Source of the DNA: Caballeronia hypogeia
GTDB lineage: Bacteria > Pseudomonadota > Gammaproteobacteria > Burkholderiales > Burkholderiaceae
Reading direction: 5' to 3'
Assembly: GCF_001544875.2 (NCBI RefSeq)
Contig: NZ_FCOA02000003.1
Span: forward strand, 248,001 to 312,000
Length of the DNA: 64,000 nucleotides
Of this stretch, positions 18,789 through 27,360 are shown piece after piece. A model generated the notes under the pieces. That model searched no databases. It had not been told where the DNA came from and saw nothing but the letters and a program-made list of their open reading frames with translations. Position 1 is the first letter of the stretch; each line of letters begins with the position of its first letter. A program made the position numbers and the translations under genes.

Positions 18789-19601
18789 ATGACCGAACAT
18801 CGACTCAAACTGGATCACCTCGTGATCGCCGCCCGCACGCTCGACGAAGGCGCGCGCTTCGTCGCCTTGAAATTCGGCGTCGAAACGGCGCCGGGCGGCG
18901 CGCATCCATTGATGCGCACCCACAACCGGCTCCTGAATCTGTGGGGCGGCGCGTATCTCGAAGTCATCGCGATCGATCCGCTGGCCGAATCGCTCACGGC
19001 CGAATCGCCGCGCCCGCGCCTCTTCGCGCTCGATGACCCTGAAATGCAGCGCCGCCTCGAAGAGCACGGCCCGCAACTCGTGCACTGGGCCGCGCGCGTC
19101 GACCGGCCGAAATCGCTCGTGCGCTGGCGCGAGCAATATCCCGAGCGCATTGCGCCGGTCGCGGCGATGTCGCGCGGCGGCAACACATGGGGCCTTACCG
19201 TGCCCGACGACGGCGCGTTCCCAGCGTGGCAAGGCGCAGGGGACGGCGTGCTGCCTTCGCTGATCCAGTGGGACACGCCGCGCCATCCGAGCGGCGCACT
19301 GCCGGAAACGGGCATCGCGTTGCGTGCGCTGACCGGGTTTCATCCCGACGCGGCAGCGGTCGCGGAGCAGCTCGAGTGGCTCGGCGCGGCGCACCTGATG
19401 CGGGTCGAGCCGACGGCGGGCGCGCCGGCGCTGGTCGCGCAGTTCGATCTGCCGGACGGCTCGGCGCTCACGCTCGGCGAATCGGCGGAGCAGGCGCAGG
19501 CGCGCGAGGAAGAGGCGCAACAGGCGGCCAGGCGCCGTCGCGTGAAGAAGACCGAAGAGCCGCAACCCGCATCACCCGATACACCCGATACATCCGAATA
19601 A
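18789..19601 (+). CDS. VOC-fold glyoxalase-like protein
   Basis: A 270-residue protein with a glyoxalase-like (VOC) N-terminal domain, starting LDHLVIAARTLDEGARFV and including LMRTHNRLLNLWGGAYLEVIAIDP. The rest repeats the fold more weakly, and the tail after about residue 240 is charged and low in complexity. Enzyme activity is unknown; glyoxalase-like domains of this kind are widespread without a set reaction. The ATG at 18789 is chosen by homology; the frame is open from 18555 but that part shadows the MocR gene. The EamA gene starts 15 bases later, so the two form an operon. Confidence 0.8.
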   Translation: MTEHRLKLDHLVIAARTLDEGARFVALKFGVETAPGGAHPLMRTHNRLLNLWGGAYLEVIAIDPLAESLTAESPRPRLFALDDPEMQRRLEEHGPQLVHWAARVDRPKSLVRWREQYPERIAPVAAMSRGGNTWGLTVPDDGAFPAWQGAGDGVLPSLIQWDTPRHPSGALPETGIALRALTGFHPDAAAVAEQLEWLGAAHLMRVEPTAGAPALVAQFDLPDGSALTLGESAEQAQAREEEAQQAARRRRVKKTEEPQPASPDTPDTSE

Positions 19602-19616
19602 GGGAGACACCCCACG

Positions 19617-20555
19617 ATGAAAACCCGCGAAACCGAAGGCATGTTGCTCGGCCTGATCGGCGTCGTCATTTTCAGCCTGACGCTGCCGATGACGCGCATC
19701 GTCGTCGCGGAAGTGCATCCGCTGCTCAACGGCCTCGGGCGCGCGCTCGTCGCGGCGCTTCCCGCCGCCGCCCTGCTCGCGTGGCGCCGCGAAAAGCTGC
19801 CGACCTGGCCGCAGGTCAAGAGCCTCGCCGTCGTATCGCTCGGCGTGATCATCGCGTTTCCGGTGTTTTCGGCGTGGGCCATGAAGACCGTGCCCGCGTC
19901 GCATGGCGCGGTCGTCAATGGCCTTCAGCCGCTGTGCGTCGCGATCTATGCCGCGTGGCTCTCGCACGAGCGGCCGTCAAAGGCGTTCTGGGCGAGCGCG
20001 ATCGCGGGCAGTGCGATCGTCGTCGCGTTCGCGTTGCAGGCGGGCGGCGGCGGCTTGCAGGCGGGCGATCTCCTGATGCTCGTCGCGGTCGGCATCGGCG
20101 CGCTCGGCTATGCGGAAGGCGCGCGACTCGCGCGTCAGATGGGCGGCTGGCAGGTGATCTGCTGGGCGCTCGTGCTCTCCGCTCCATTCCTGCTGCTGCC
20201 CGTCGCCTGGCTCGCGTGGGCGCATCACGCGGCGCATCCCGAGCCGCTCGCGCTCAAGACCTGGCTCGCGTTCGGCTATGTCACGCTGTTCTCGCAGTTC
20301 ATCGGCTTCTTCGCCTGGTACGCGGGCCTAGCCATGGGCGGCATCGCGCGCGTCGGACAAGTGCAACTGCTGCAGATCTTCTTCACGATGGCGTTTTCCG
20401 CGCTGTTCTTCGGCGAGCACGTGAGCGCGTCGACGTGGCTGTTCGCAGCCGCCGTCATCGTGACCGTCGTGCTCGGCCGCAAGGCGGCGGTGCGTCCGGC
20501 GCCGCTTGCCGGCGCGGCCCCGTCGGCGGCGGCCGGCACGACGCACGCAAGGTGA
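19617..20555 (+). CDS. EamA/DMT-family transporter
   Basis: A 312-residue inner-membrane protein of the drug/metabolite transporter (EamA) superfamily with about ten hydrophobic segments, two EamA repeats of five. GLIGVVIFSLTLPMTRIVVAEVHPLLNGLGRAL opens repeat one, and VTLFSQFIGFFAWYAGLAMGGIARVGQVQLLQ lies in repeat two. These proteins usually export amino acids or other small metabolites. It follows the VOC gene after 15 bases with a GGGAGA site before the ATG. The nearby MocR regulator may sense or control this export, which is inference. Confidence 0.9.
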   Translation: MKTRETEGMLLGLIGVVIFSLTLPMTRIVVAEVHPLLNGLGRALVAALPAAALLAWRREKLPTWPQVKSLAVVSLGVIIAFPVFSAWAMKTVPASHGAVVNGLQPLCVAIYAAWLSHERPSKAFWASAIAGSAIVVAFALQAGGGGLQAGDLLMLVAVGIGALGYAEGARLARQMGGWQVICWALVLSAPFLLLPVAWLAWAHHAAHPEPLALKTWLAFGYVTLFSQFIGFFAWYAGLAMGGIARVGQVQLLQIFFTMAFSALFFGEHVSASTWLFAAAVIVTVVLGRKAAVRPAPLAGAAPSAAAGTTHAR

Positions 20556-20643
20556 CGCACTCGCGCGATAATTGCTGCTTCCGGCCCGCGCCGCGATAAA
20601 AACCGATCCAGCGACAACCCCCCAGAGACAACCGAGGCATTTC

Positions 20644-21840
20644 ATGAATCAAGCCGATCTCCGCGCCACGCCGTGGCAACTCTCCGAACGCGCCCGCAAG
20701 CTCACCAGCTCGGCGATTCGCGAAATCCTGAAAGTCACGGAGCGGCCCGAAGTCATTTCCTTCGCGGGCGGCCTGCCCTCGCCGGCGACTTTTCCGGTCG
20801 AGGAAATGCGTCACGCGTCGGAACGCATCCTGCGCGATCAGCCGTCGGCGGCGCTCCAGTACAGCGCGACGGAAGGCTTCATGCCGCTGCGCGAATGGGT
20901 CGCGGCGCGCTACTCGGTGAACGGCGTGACCATCCGCCCGACACAGGTGCTCATCACGACCGGCTCGCAGCAGGCGCTCGACCTGCTCGGCAAGACGCTC
21001 GTCGATCCGGGCAGCCGCGTGCTGGTCGAGACCCCGACGTATCTCGGCGCGCTGCAATCGTTCTCGCTGTTCGAGCCGCACTACGTGCAGGTGCCGACCG
21101 ACGAATCCGGTCTGATTCCCGAAGGACTCGACGCCGCGCTCACCGCGAACGCGCGCCTGCTCTACGCCCAGCCGAACTTCCAGAATCCGACCGGCCGTAG
21201 GCTGCCGCTGGAACGCCGCCGGGCGCTCGCCGCGTTCGCGCAAAACGCCGCCTTCCCGGTGATCGAGGACGATCCCTACGGCGCGCTCGACTACGCCGGC
21301 GCCCCGCTGCCGACGCTGCTCTCGATGTCGCCCGACCACATCGTGCATCTCGGCTCGTTCTCGAAGGTGCTCGCGCCGGGCTTGCGCGTGGGCTACATCA
21401 TCGCGCCCGAGGAACTGCACTTCAAACTCGTGCAGGCCAAGCAGGCGACCGACCTGCACACGCCGAGCCTCACGCAGCGCATCGTCTACGAAGTGGTGAA
21501 GGACGGCTTTCTCGATCAGCACGTGCCGAAGATCCGCGCGCTCTATCGAGACCAGTGCGAGGCGATGCTCGCTGCGCTGGAACGTCATATGCCCGCCGGA
21601 GTCGAATGGAACCGTCCGGAAGGCGGCATGTTCGTGTGGGTCAAGCTGCCCCGGCACATCGATTCGATGAAACTGCTGGAACAATCCATCGCGCAGAACG
21701 TGGCCTTCGTGCCGGGCGGTCCGTTCTTCGCGAACGAAGCCGAGCACAATACGATGCGCCTGTCGTTCGTGACCGTGCCGCCCGCGATCATCGACGAAGG
21801 CGTGGCGAAGCTCGGCGCGCTGATTCGCGCGAGCATCTGA
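20644..21840 (+). CDS. PLP-dependent aminotransferase (2-aminoadipate/LysN type)
   Basis: A 398-residue class I/II aminotransferase close to the LysN/2-aminoadipate group. Signatures are FAGGLPSPATFP (40-51), TTGSQQALDLL near 105, QNPTGR at 180-185, IEDDPYGAL near 207 and the PLP lysine Lys241 in LGSFSKVLAPGLRVGY. The C-terminal arginine in NTMRLSFV binds the carboxylate. The ATG at 20644 has an acceptable ribosome site and homology starts there. It lies 88 bases after the EamA gene and may be on its transcript. The amino-group donor is unknown; a branched-chain, aromatic or aminoadipate substrate is plausible. Confidence 0.88.
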   Translation: MNQADLRATPWQLSERARKLTSSAIREILKVTERPEVISFAGGLPSPATFPVEEMRHASERILRDQPSAALQYSATEGFMPLREWVAARYSVNGVTIRPTQVLITTGSQQALDLLGKTLVDPGSRVLVETPTYLGALQSFSLFEPHYVQVPTDESGLIPEGLDAALTANARLLYAQPNFQNPTGRRLPLERRRALAAFAQNAAFPVIEDDPYGALDYAGAPLPTLLSMSPDHIVHLGSFSKVLAPGLRVGYIIAPEELHFKLVQAKQATDLHTPSLTQRIVYEVVKDGFLDQHVPKIRALYRDQCEAMLAALERHMPAGVEWNRPEGGMFVWVKLPRHIDSMKLLEQSIAQNVAFVPGGPFFANEAEHNTMRLSFVTVPPAIIDEGVAKLGALIRASI

Positions 21841-21847
21841 TTCTTCG

Positions 21848-21880
21848 GGGGCGCAGGTCCGCGCTTCGCGCCCCTTCTTC
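21848..21880 (+). terminator. Probable terminator after the aminotransferase
   Basis: A 7-bp GC-rich stem (GGGGCGC and GCGCCCC, 21848-21854 and 21868-21874) followed by TTCTTCTTTC. The T run is imperfect. Confidence 0.55.
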
Positions 21881-21913
21881 TTTCATCCAGTTTCCAGTTA
21901 CGAGGAGCAACCG

Positions 21914-22375
21914 ATGGCATCCAACGTGTACGACAAGCTGAAGGAACTCGGCATCGAACTGCCCGCCGCGGGCGCACCCGCCGCCGCTTACGTGATGAGC
22001 GCGCAAAGCGGCAACACGGTGTATCTGTCCGGGCATATTGCAAAGAAAGACGGCAAGGTGCACGCCGGCAAGCTCGGCGACAACATCACGACCGAGGAAG
22101 GCCGAGCGGCGGCGCGCAGCGTGGCCATCGACCTGATCGCGACGCTGCATGCGCACGTCGGCGATTTGAACAAAGTGAAACGCATCGTCAAGGTGATGAG
22201 CCTCGTGAACTCCACGCTCGATTTCACCGAGCAGCACATCGTGACGAACGGCGCGTCCGAGCTGATCGCGGAAGTGTTCGGCGATGCCGGCAAGCATGCG
22301 CGCTCGGCCTTCGGCGTGGCGCAGATTCCGCTCGGCGCATGCGTCGAGATCGAGATGATCGCGGAAGTCGCATAA
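21914..22375 (+). CDS. RidA/YjgF-family protein
   Basis: A 153-residue member of the RidA/YER057c/UK114 family, in the longer YjgH-like group. Related proteins deaminate reactive enamine/imine intermediates made by PLP enzymes. The strand GNTVYLSGHIAKKDGKVHAGKLG and the helix RSVAIDLIATLHAHVGDLNKVKRIVKV are typical, but the catalytic arginine of true RidA near the C-terminus is not evident in AQIPLGACVEIEMIAEVA. Being just after an aminotransferase gene fits a clean-up role, though that is inferred. The ATG has GGAGC nearby. Confidence 0.88.
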   Translation: MASNVYDKLKELGIELPAAGAPAAAYVMSAQSGNTVYLSGHIAKKDGKVHAGKLGDNITTEEGRAAARSVAIDLIATLHAHVGDLNKVKRIVKVMSLVNSTLDFTEQHIVTNGASELIAEVFGDAGKHARSAFGVAQIPLGACVEIEMIAEVA

Positions 22376-22400
22376 GCCGCGCCCTGCTCGCTTGCAAGCG

Positions 22401-22433
22401 AAACCCGACGCGTTGTGCGCGTCGGGTTTTTTT
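22401..22433 (+). terminator. Rho-independent terminator after the RidA gene
   Basis: A 12-bp stem AAACCCGACGCG with CGCGTCGGGTTT, 5-base loop, and a run of seven T. It lies just before the PhzF gene, so phzF-like expression may need its own promoter or readthrough. Confidence 0.93.
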
Positions 22434-22461
22434 ATGTCCTGAAAGAGGCCAAACGAAAGCC

Positions 22462-23352
22462 ATGCCCACACGCACCGTCCAGTTCAAGCAGGTCGATGTC
22501 TTCACGGCGATTCCATTCAAGGGCAATCCGCTCGCCGTGATCTTCGACGCCGAAGGTCTTTCCACTGAACGCATGCAGGAAATCGCGCACTGGACCAATC
22601 TCTCGGAGACGGCCTTCCTTATGCCGCCGACCGACCCGCGCGCCGACTATCGCGTCCGCATCTTCACGACGGCGCTCGAACTGCCGTTCGCCGGACATCC
22701 GACGCTCGGCAGCGCGCATGCGCTGATCGACAGCGGCTATGCACCCAAAACTCCCGGCCGGCTGGTGCAGCAATGCGGTGTCGGACTGGTCGAACTCGCC
22801 GATCGCGGCGATGGCGAATGGGCATTCGCCGCCCCGCCCGCCACCATCGCGCCGCTCGACGCAACCCAGAACGAACGCCTGGCCGGCGCGCTCGCACCGG
22901 CCGTAATCGATTTCAGCGCGCCGCCATCCGCCGTGAACAACGGCGTGCCGTGGCTCGTCGTGCGAGTGCGGGACGCGGCGCAGTGCCTCGCGATGTCGCT
23001 GCATGGGCCCGCGCGTGCAACGCTCGAAGCGCTCGTCGCGGAAACCGGCACGCATGGCATCGCGGTTTATGGACCGCATGAGCCGGACGGTCCCGCGACC
23101 TTCGAGTTGCGCGTGATCCTGCTCGGCGCGGAGAACATCGAGGATCCCGTCACGGGCAGCGCCAACGCGGCGCTGTCGACGCTGCTGACGGCGCAAGACA
23201 AGCGCCCCGGCATGCGATTCACGGTGCGGCAAGGCACGGCGCTCGGGCGCGACGGCCGCGTCAGCATCACCTACGACGACACGGCGAGCGGCGCGCCGGT
23301 GTGGATCGGCGGGCGCTCGGTAACTGTGATCGACGGCACATTCGGCATCTGA
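22462..23352 (+). CDS. PhzF-family isomerase/epimerase
   Basis: A 296-residue PhzF-like protein with the diaminopimelate-epimerase-like fold. The family includes phenazine-pathway isomerases and many members of unknown reaction. The catalytic glutamate is E49 in NLSETAFLMPP; RIFTTALELPFAGHPTLGSAHAL and the C-terminal DPVTGSANAALSTLL are diagnostic. No phenazine genes are nearby. The ATG at 22462 gives the family N-terminus VQFKQVDVFTAIPFKGNPLAV. It follows a terminator by only 29 bases. Confidence 0.92.
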   Translation: MPTRTVQFKQVDVFTAIPFKGNPLAVIFDAEGLSTERMQEIAHWTNLSETAFLMPPTDPRADYRVRIFTTALELPFAGHPTLGSAHALIDSGYAPKTPGRLVQQCGVGLVELADRGDGEWAFAAPPATIAPLDATQNERLAGALAPAVIDFSAPPSAVNNGVPWLVVRVRDAAQCLAMSLHGPARATLEALVAETGTHGIAVYGPHEPDGPATFELRVILLGAENIEDPVTGSANAALSTLLTAQDKRPGMRFTVRQGTALGRDGRVSITYDDTASGAPVWIGGRSVTVIDGTFGI

Positions 23353-23793
23353 AACAATGACCTGAGCGACTCCAGCGGCCGCGCGTATACCCCCAAGCGC
23401 GGCCCCTTTCTTAATCCCGGAGCCTTCGTTAATATCTGAACAATCGGGGATCAGAAAGCAATCGCGGTCCACATCGACGCAACCCAGGCGTCGTCAGCGT
23501 GGACGGCTCGCGCCGCAGCGCAAACGTATGCTCCTAATAACGCCGAAAGCTCGTCGTCACGCTCATGCCGGGCTTCGGGCGTTGCTGCGCAAAACGGCTC
23601 GCCGAACGGCCGTTGCGATGCTTCCCGACACGTACCGAATCCCGGTTAGACAATCCGCCGACTCTCCGTTGCGCGCCGCGCGCGGTATATTCACTCGTCC
23701 CGACCGAACGCCCCAGAACATGCATCGCTTCATCCACTTCGCGCAGTTCGCAGCACGTCACGCGCCATGCGACGCGGCGTGGACGGACGCGCC
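23353..23793. other. Long intergenic region before the GGDEF-EAL gene
   Basis: No gene is supported. An 89-residue open frame (23528-23797) has low-complexity, arginine-rich sequence and is rejected. No clear promoter was recognised, but the region should carry the promoter of the GGDEF-EAL gene. Confidence 0.45.
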
Positions 23794-26223
23794 ATGAAGC
23801 GCATGCGCATGCACGCCTTCAGCGACGCGCTGCTCGGCGCGCCCGCCGCGCGGCGCCGGCGCGCGCTGCTGGCCATTCCGGTGCTCGGCAGCTTCGTGCT
23901 GGTGCTGTTGTGGGCGGTGATCTTCGCGCGGCTTTCCGTCGAACGCGAGGCGACCACGCACGAATCGATGGCCTCCGCCGCGATCCTCTCGTCGGCGCTC
24001 GAGCAACACACCATCAAGGCGATCCATCAGGTCGACCAGATCACGCGCTTCGTCAAGTTCGAGTACGAGAAGTCGCCCGACAACTTCGACCTGATCGCGA
24101 CGGTCGAGAAAGGCGTCGTGCAAAGCGACACGCTCGTGCAGGTGTCGCTCATCGACGAATACGGCACGCTGATCGCGAACACGCAGGACCCGCATCCCAA
24201 ACCCATCGACTTGTCCGATCGCGAGCACTTCAAGATCCACGCGCATTCCAACGACGACCTGCTCTACATCAGCCGGCCTGTGCGCGGGCGCGTCTCGGGA
24301 CTCTGGACCTTGCAGATCACGCGGCGGCTCAATCATGCGGACGGCTCGTTCGCGGGGGTGGTCGTCGTCTCGGAAGATCCGGCGTATTTCACCAGCGACT
24401 TCTACAACGTCGCCTCGATCGGGCGCGAAGGCGTGATCGCCGTCGTGTCCGACAACGGCTCGGTGCTCGCGCGCAGCACGGGCGGCAGCCTCGCCGAGGG
24501 TGCCGCGTCGAGTGCGGTGACGAAAGGCGGCGCGCATAGCGCGAGCAGCACGGGCAGCGAGCGCGCGCACGGCGAATTCAGCGCGAGCGGCGTCTATCCG
24601 ACGACCGAGCATGCGTCGGGCATCTATGTCGATCCGATCGATCATGTGAAGCGCATCGTCGCGTACCGGCATATCGACGGCTACCCGCTCGGCGTGCTCG
24701 TCGGCCTTTCCGAGCGCGAGGAGATGGTGGATTACAACCACACGCGCAACGTCTATCTCCTGATGGCGAGTTTCATCTCGCTCGCCATGCTCGGCTTCTT
24801 CGCGGTGGCGACGGGCCTGATCGGCAAATTGCTCGGGCGCGAGCGCGAGATGACGCATCTGGTCGAATACGACCTGCTCACGGGTTTGCGCAACCGCTAC
24901 TCGACGCTGCGCGCGCTGCGCCTGGATGTCGCGCAACAGGAGAACATCGGGCGGCTCGCGCTGCTGTTCATCGACCTCGACAACTTCAAGACGGTCAACG
25001 ACACGCTAGGCCACAACGCGGGCGATATCGTCCTGCAGATGACGGCGTCGAGGCTCGCGGAGACGGTCGGGCAAAGCGGCACGCTGTCGCGCATCGGCGG
25101 CGACGAGTTCGTGGTCGTCGTCAAGGGCGACGATGTCGAGCAGCGCGCGGTCACGCTCGCCAACGACATCTCCACGATGTTCGCCACGCCCTTCGACGTG
25201 CGCGGCAGCGCGTTCGTGCTGCATGCGAGCATCGGCATTGCGCTGTTCTCGGTGTCGAGCGAAAGCGAGATCGATCTGCTCAAGAAAGCCGACCTCGCGA
25301 TGTACAGCGCGAAAGACGCGGGGCGCAACTGCTATCAGTTCTATTCGCCGCAGTTGTCGCATCGCGCCGATCATCTGATGAAGTGGGAGCAGCAACTGCG
25401 CGTCGCCCTCACCGAGCAGCAACTGTTTCTCGTGTATCAGCCGAAGATCGATCTGTCGCGACGCTGTATCACCGGCTTCGAGGCGCTCGTCCGCTGGAAT
25501 CATCCGCAGCATGGGCTGATTCCGGCGAACGAGTTCATTCCGGTGGCGGAGTCGACCGGGCTGATCGTCGCGGTGGGCGATTTCGTGATCCACACCGCGT
25601 GCATGCAGCTCGCGCAATGGCAGCGCGATGGTTATACGGGACTGTCGCTCGCCGTGAACATCTCGGCGGTGCAGTTCTGGCGCGGCGATCTGCTGGAGAC
25701 GGTCGCACGCGCGATCGAGACGAGCGGCATTCCGCCCGACAAGCTGGAGCTCGAAATCACCGAAACCGTGATGGTCGAATATCCGGAACTCGTGCAGGAG
25801 AAGATCGTCGCGCTGAAGCGGCTGGGCGTGCGCATCGCGCTCGACGACTTCGGCACGGGCTATTCGTCGCTGTCGTATCTAAACCGTTTTTCGGTGGATA
25901 CGCTCAAGGTCGATCGCTCGTTCATTCAGGCTATTCCCGAGGACCGCAGCGTCTGCGTGATGGTGTCGGCGATCGTCAATCTGGCGCGCTCGCTGGGATT
26001 GACGGTGGTCGTGGAAGGCACCGAACGCGAAGAACAGATCGCGTGGCTGGCGGCGCTCGGGCCCGTGGAAGCACAAGGCTTCCTGTTCTCGCGGCCGGTT
26101 CCGGCGGATGGCGTGCAGGCGCTGCTGGATCGCTTTGGCGTATGCGGATGGCTGCGCGGGTCGTCGCCGCGTGGCCGGCGGGAGGCGTCGAATACCGCGC
26201 TCAGCGACGAGCGCGGCGGGTGA
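23794..26223 (+). CDS. Membrane GGDEF-EAL protein (c-di-GMP turnover)
   Basis: An 809-residue inner-membrane signalling protein. An N-terminal helix (about 22-45) and a second one (about 320-345) bracket a periplasmic sensor of about 280 residues with a dCache-like look (LIDEYGTLIANTQDP, LYISRPVRGR). A GGDEF domain follows with intact IGGDEF and LDNFKTVND. The EAL domain carries FEALVRW, ITETVM, DDFGTGYSSL, KVDRSFI and VVEGTE. Both catalytic sites look intact, so it may both make and break c-di-GMP. It lies beside the fimbrial operon, converging on it. An upstream ATG at 23767 is possible but less likely. Confidence 0.9.
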   Translation: MKRMRMHAFSDALLGAPAARRRRALLAIPVLGSFVLVLLWAVIFARLSVEREATTHESMASAAILSSALEQHTIKAIHQVDQITRFVKFEYEKSPDNFDLIATVEKGVVQSDTLVQVSLIDEYGTLIANTQDPHPKPIDLSDREHFKIHAHSNDDLLYISRPVRGRVSGLWTLQITRRLNHADGSFAGVVVVSEDPAYFTSDFYNVASIGREGVIAVVSDNGSVLARSTGGSLAEGAASSAVTKGGAHSASSTGSERAHGEFSASGVYPTTEHASGIYVDPIDHVKRIVAYRHIDGYPLGVLVGLSEREEMVDYNHTRNVYLLMASFISLAMLGFFAVATGLIGKLLGREREMTHLVEYDLLTGLRNRYSTLRALRLDVAQQENIGRLALLFIDLDNFKTVNDTLGHNAGDIVLQMTASRLAETVGQSGTLSRIGGDEFVVVVKGDDVEQRAVTLANDISTMFATPFDVRGSAFVLHASIGIALFSVSSESEIDLLKKADLAMYSAKDAGRNCYQFYSPQLSHRADHLMKWEQQLRVALTEQQLFLVYQPKIDLSRRCITGFEALVRWNHPQHGLIPANEFIPVAESTGLIVAVGDFVIHTACMQLAQWQRDGYTGLSLAVNISAVQFWRGDLLETVARAIETSGIPPDKLELEITETVMVEYPELVQEKIVALKRLGVRIALDDFGTGYSSLSYLNRFSVDTLKVDRSFIQAIPEDRSVCVMVSAIVNLARSLGLTVVVEGTEREEQIAWLAALGPVEAQGFLFSRPVPADGVQALLDRFGVCGWLRGSSPRGRREASNTALSDERGG

Positions 26224-26256
26224 TGGCGCGTCGAGACGACAGGTGCGCGCGTATTC

Positions 26257-27348
26257 CTACTGATAGGACATCGTGAACGTCGCCAGGCCCTTGACCGTCC
26301 CGGCCGTGACCGCGCCCGTGCGAACGTAGCGCGCCGTCAGGGGAATCTGCAACATCCCGTTCGGAGAGTCGCCGATGGGCCATTGGTTCGCGTTGCCCGG
26401 CGTGGCGGAATCCGCGCCGAAAACAACCGGTGAACCGGCCGTGTTGAGAATCTGAATACCGATACCGGCTGCGCTCGAATCGGCAGTCAGTTGCAGGCTG
26501 GTGCCGCGATTGGCCGGATTCACCGCATCGGTCAGCGTGATGAGCACCTTCGCCCCGGTCTGGCACGTCAACGACAACGTGAACGGCTGCGGCGCCGCTA
26601 CCGCGCCCAGGCCCGAGGAAAACGCCCGCGTGTCGGCGGTGGGCATGATCACTGAAACGGAAGTCTGATTCACCGAGCATGTCGCCTGTGTGAGCACGCC
26701 GTTTGCGCTGCCGGTATAAAGCGGGCTCTTGGCCCAGCTGCCGCCTGAATCGCTGTGACGATAGTTGATGTTCACTCGCGGTGCCGACGTGAGCGTCGCG
26801 GCGCCCGCTGCAATCTGGCCTGTTACGACGAAGCTCGCAGTGACGGTCAGGTCGGGCGAATAGGCGTCTATGGGGCCCGTGAATGAACAAGTCAGCGTCA
26901 TCCCGCCATTTGCCAATACGACATTTCGTGCACCGCAATAAGCGGAGTTAAAGCTGTAACGCACGCCAAGCCCGGGAACGCCTGTCGGATAGACATCGGA
27001 AAACCCTGAAGCCGGGGCGACCGGTACGCTCAGGTCGGCCCAGAGAGTCGACGCTTGCCCGGCAGGCAGCCAGCAGGGGAATTGGAACCCATCGGGTGCG
27101 AGCGTGGCGACGGTTTGCCCGACGGCCGCGCCGACCGGCACCGGAATGGTTCCTGCAGAAATGGTTTTATTGACGTTGGCCACCTCGCAACTGAGTCCTG
27201 CATGGGCGCTGCACGAAAAGAATCCCAGCAATGCCACCATCACGATGCGCAAGATATTCCTCAAGCATGGCGACTTCGGTCCGCTTCTGCGCGCAGCGCC
27301 CCCGGGAAGCCAGGACGGTTCGTTCTCGATGAGAAGAAACGCGTCCAT
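26257..27348 (-). CDS. Fimbrial tip adhesin (pilin-fold C-terminus)
   Basis: A 363-residue secreted protein at the distal end of the fimbrial operon. The signal peptide runs through IVMVALLGFFSCSAHAG at about residues 35-51, after an unusual 34-residue N-terminal extension, so the true start may be an internal TTG at CLRN. An N-terminal lectin-like domain is followed by a pilin domain from about 210, with cysteine pairs and the end LATFTMSYQ typical of chaperone-usher subunits. The usher gene before it is broken, so the adhesin probably cannot be exported unless another usher helps. Confidence 0.78.
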   Translation of the reverse strand: MDAFLLIENEPSWLPGGAARRSGPKSPCLRNILRIVMVALLGFFSCSAHAGLSCEVANVNKTISAGTIPVPVGAAVGQTVATLAPDGFQFPCWLPAGQASTLWADLSVPVAPASGFSDVYPTGVPGLGVRYSFNSAYCGARNVVLANGGMTLTCSFTGPIDAYSPDLTVTASFVVTGQIAAGAATLTSAPRVNINYRHSDSGGSWAKSPLYTGSANGVLTQATCSVNQTSVSVIMPTADTRAFSSGLGAVAAPQPFTLSLTCQTGAKVLITLTDAVNPANRGTSLQLTADSSAAGIGIQILNTAGSPVVFGADSATPGNANQWPIGDSPNGMLQIPLTARYVRTGAVTAGTVKGLATFTMSYQ

Positions 27349-27360
27349 CTCCGTTGGCTC

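Noticed and set aside
23528..23797. An 89-residue open frame before the GGDEF-EAL gene
   Set aside because: Arginine-rich, low-complexity sequence with no ribosome site, and it overlaps the start of the real gene.
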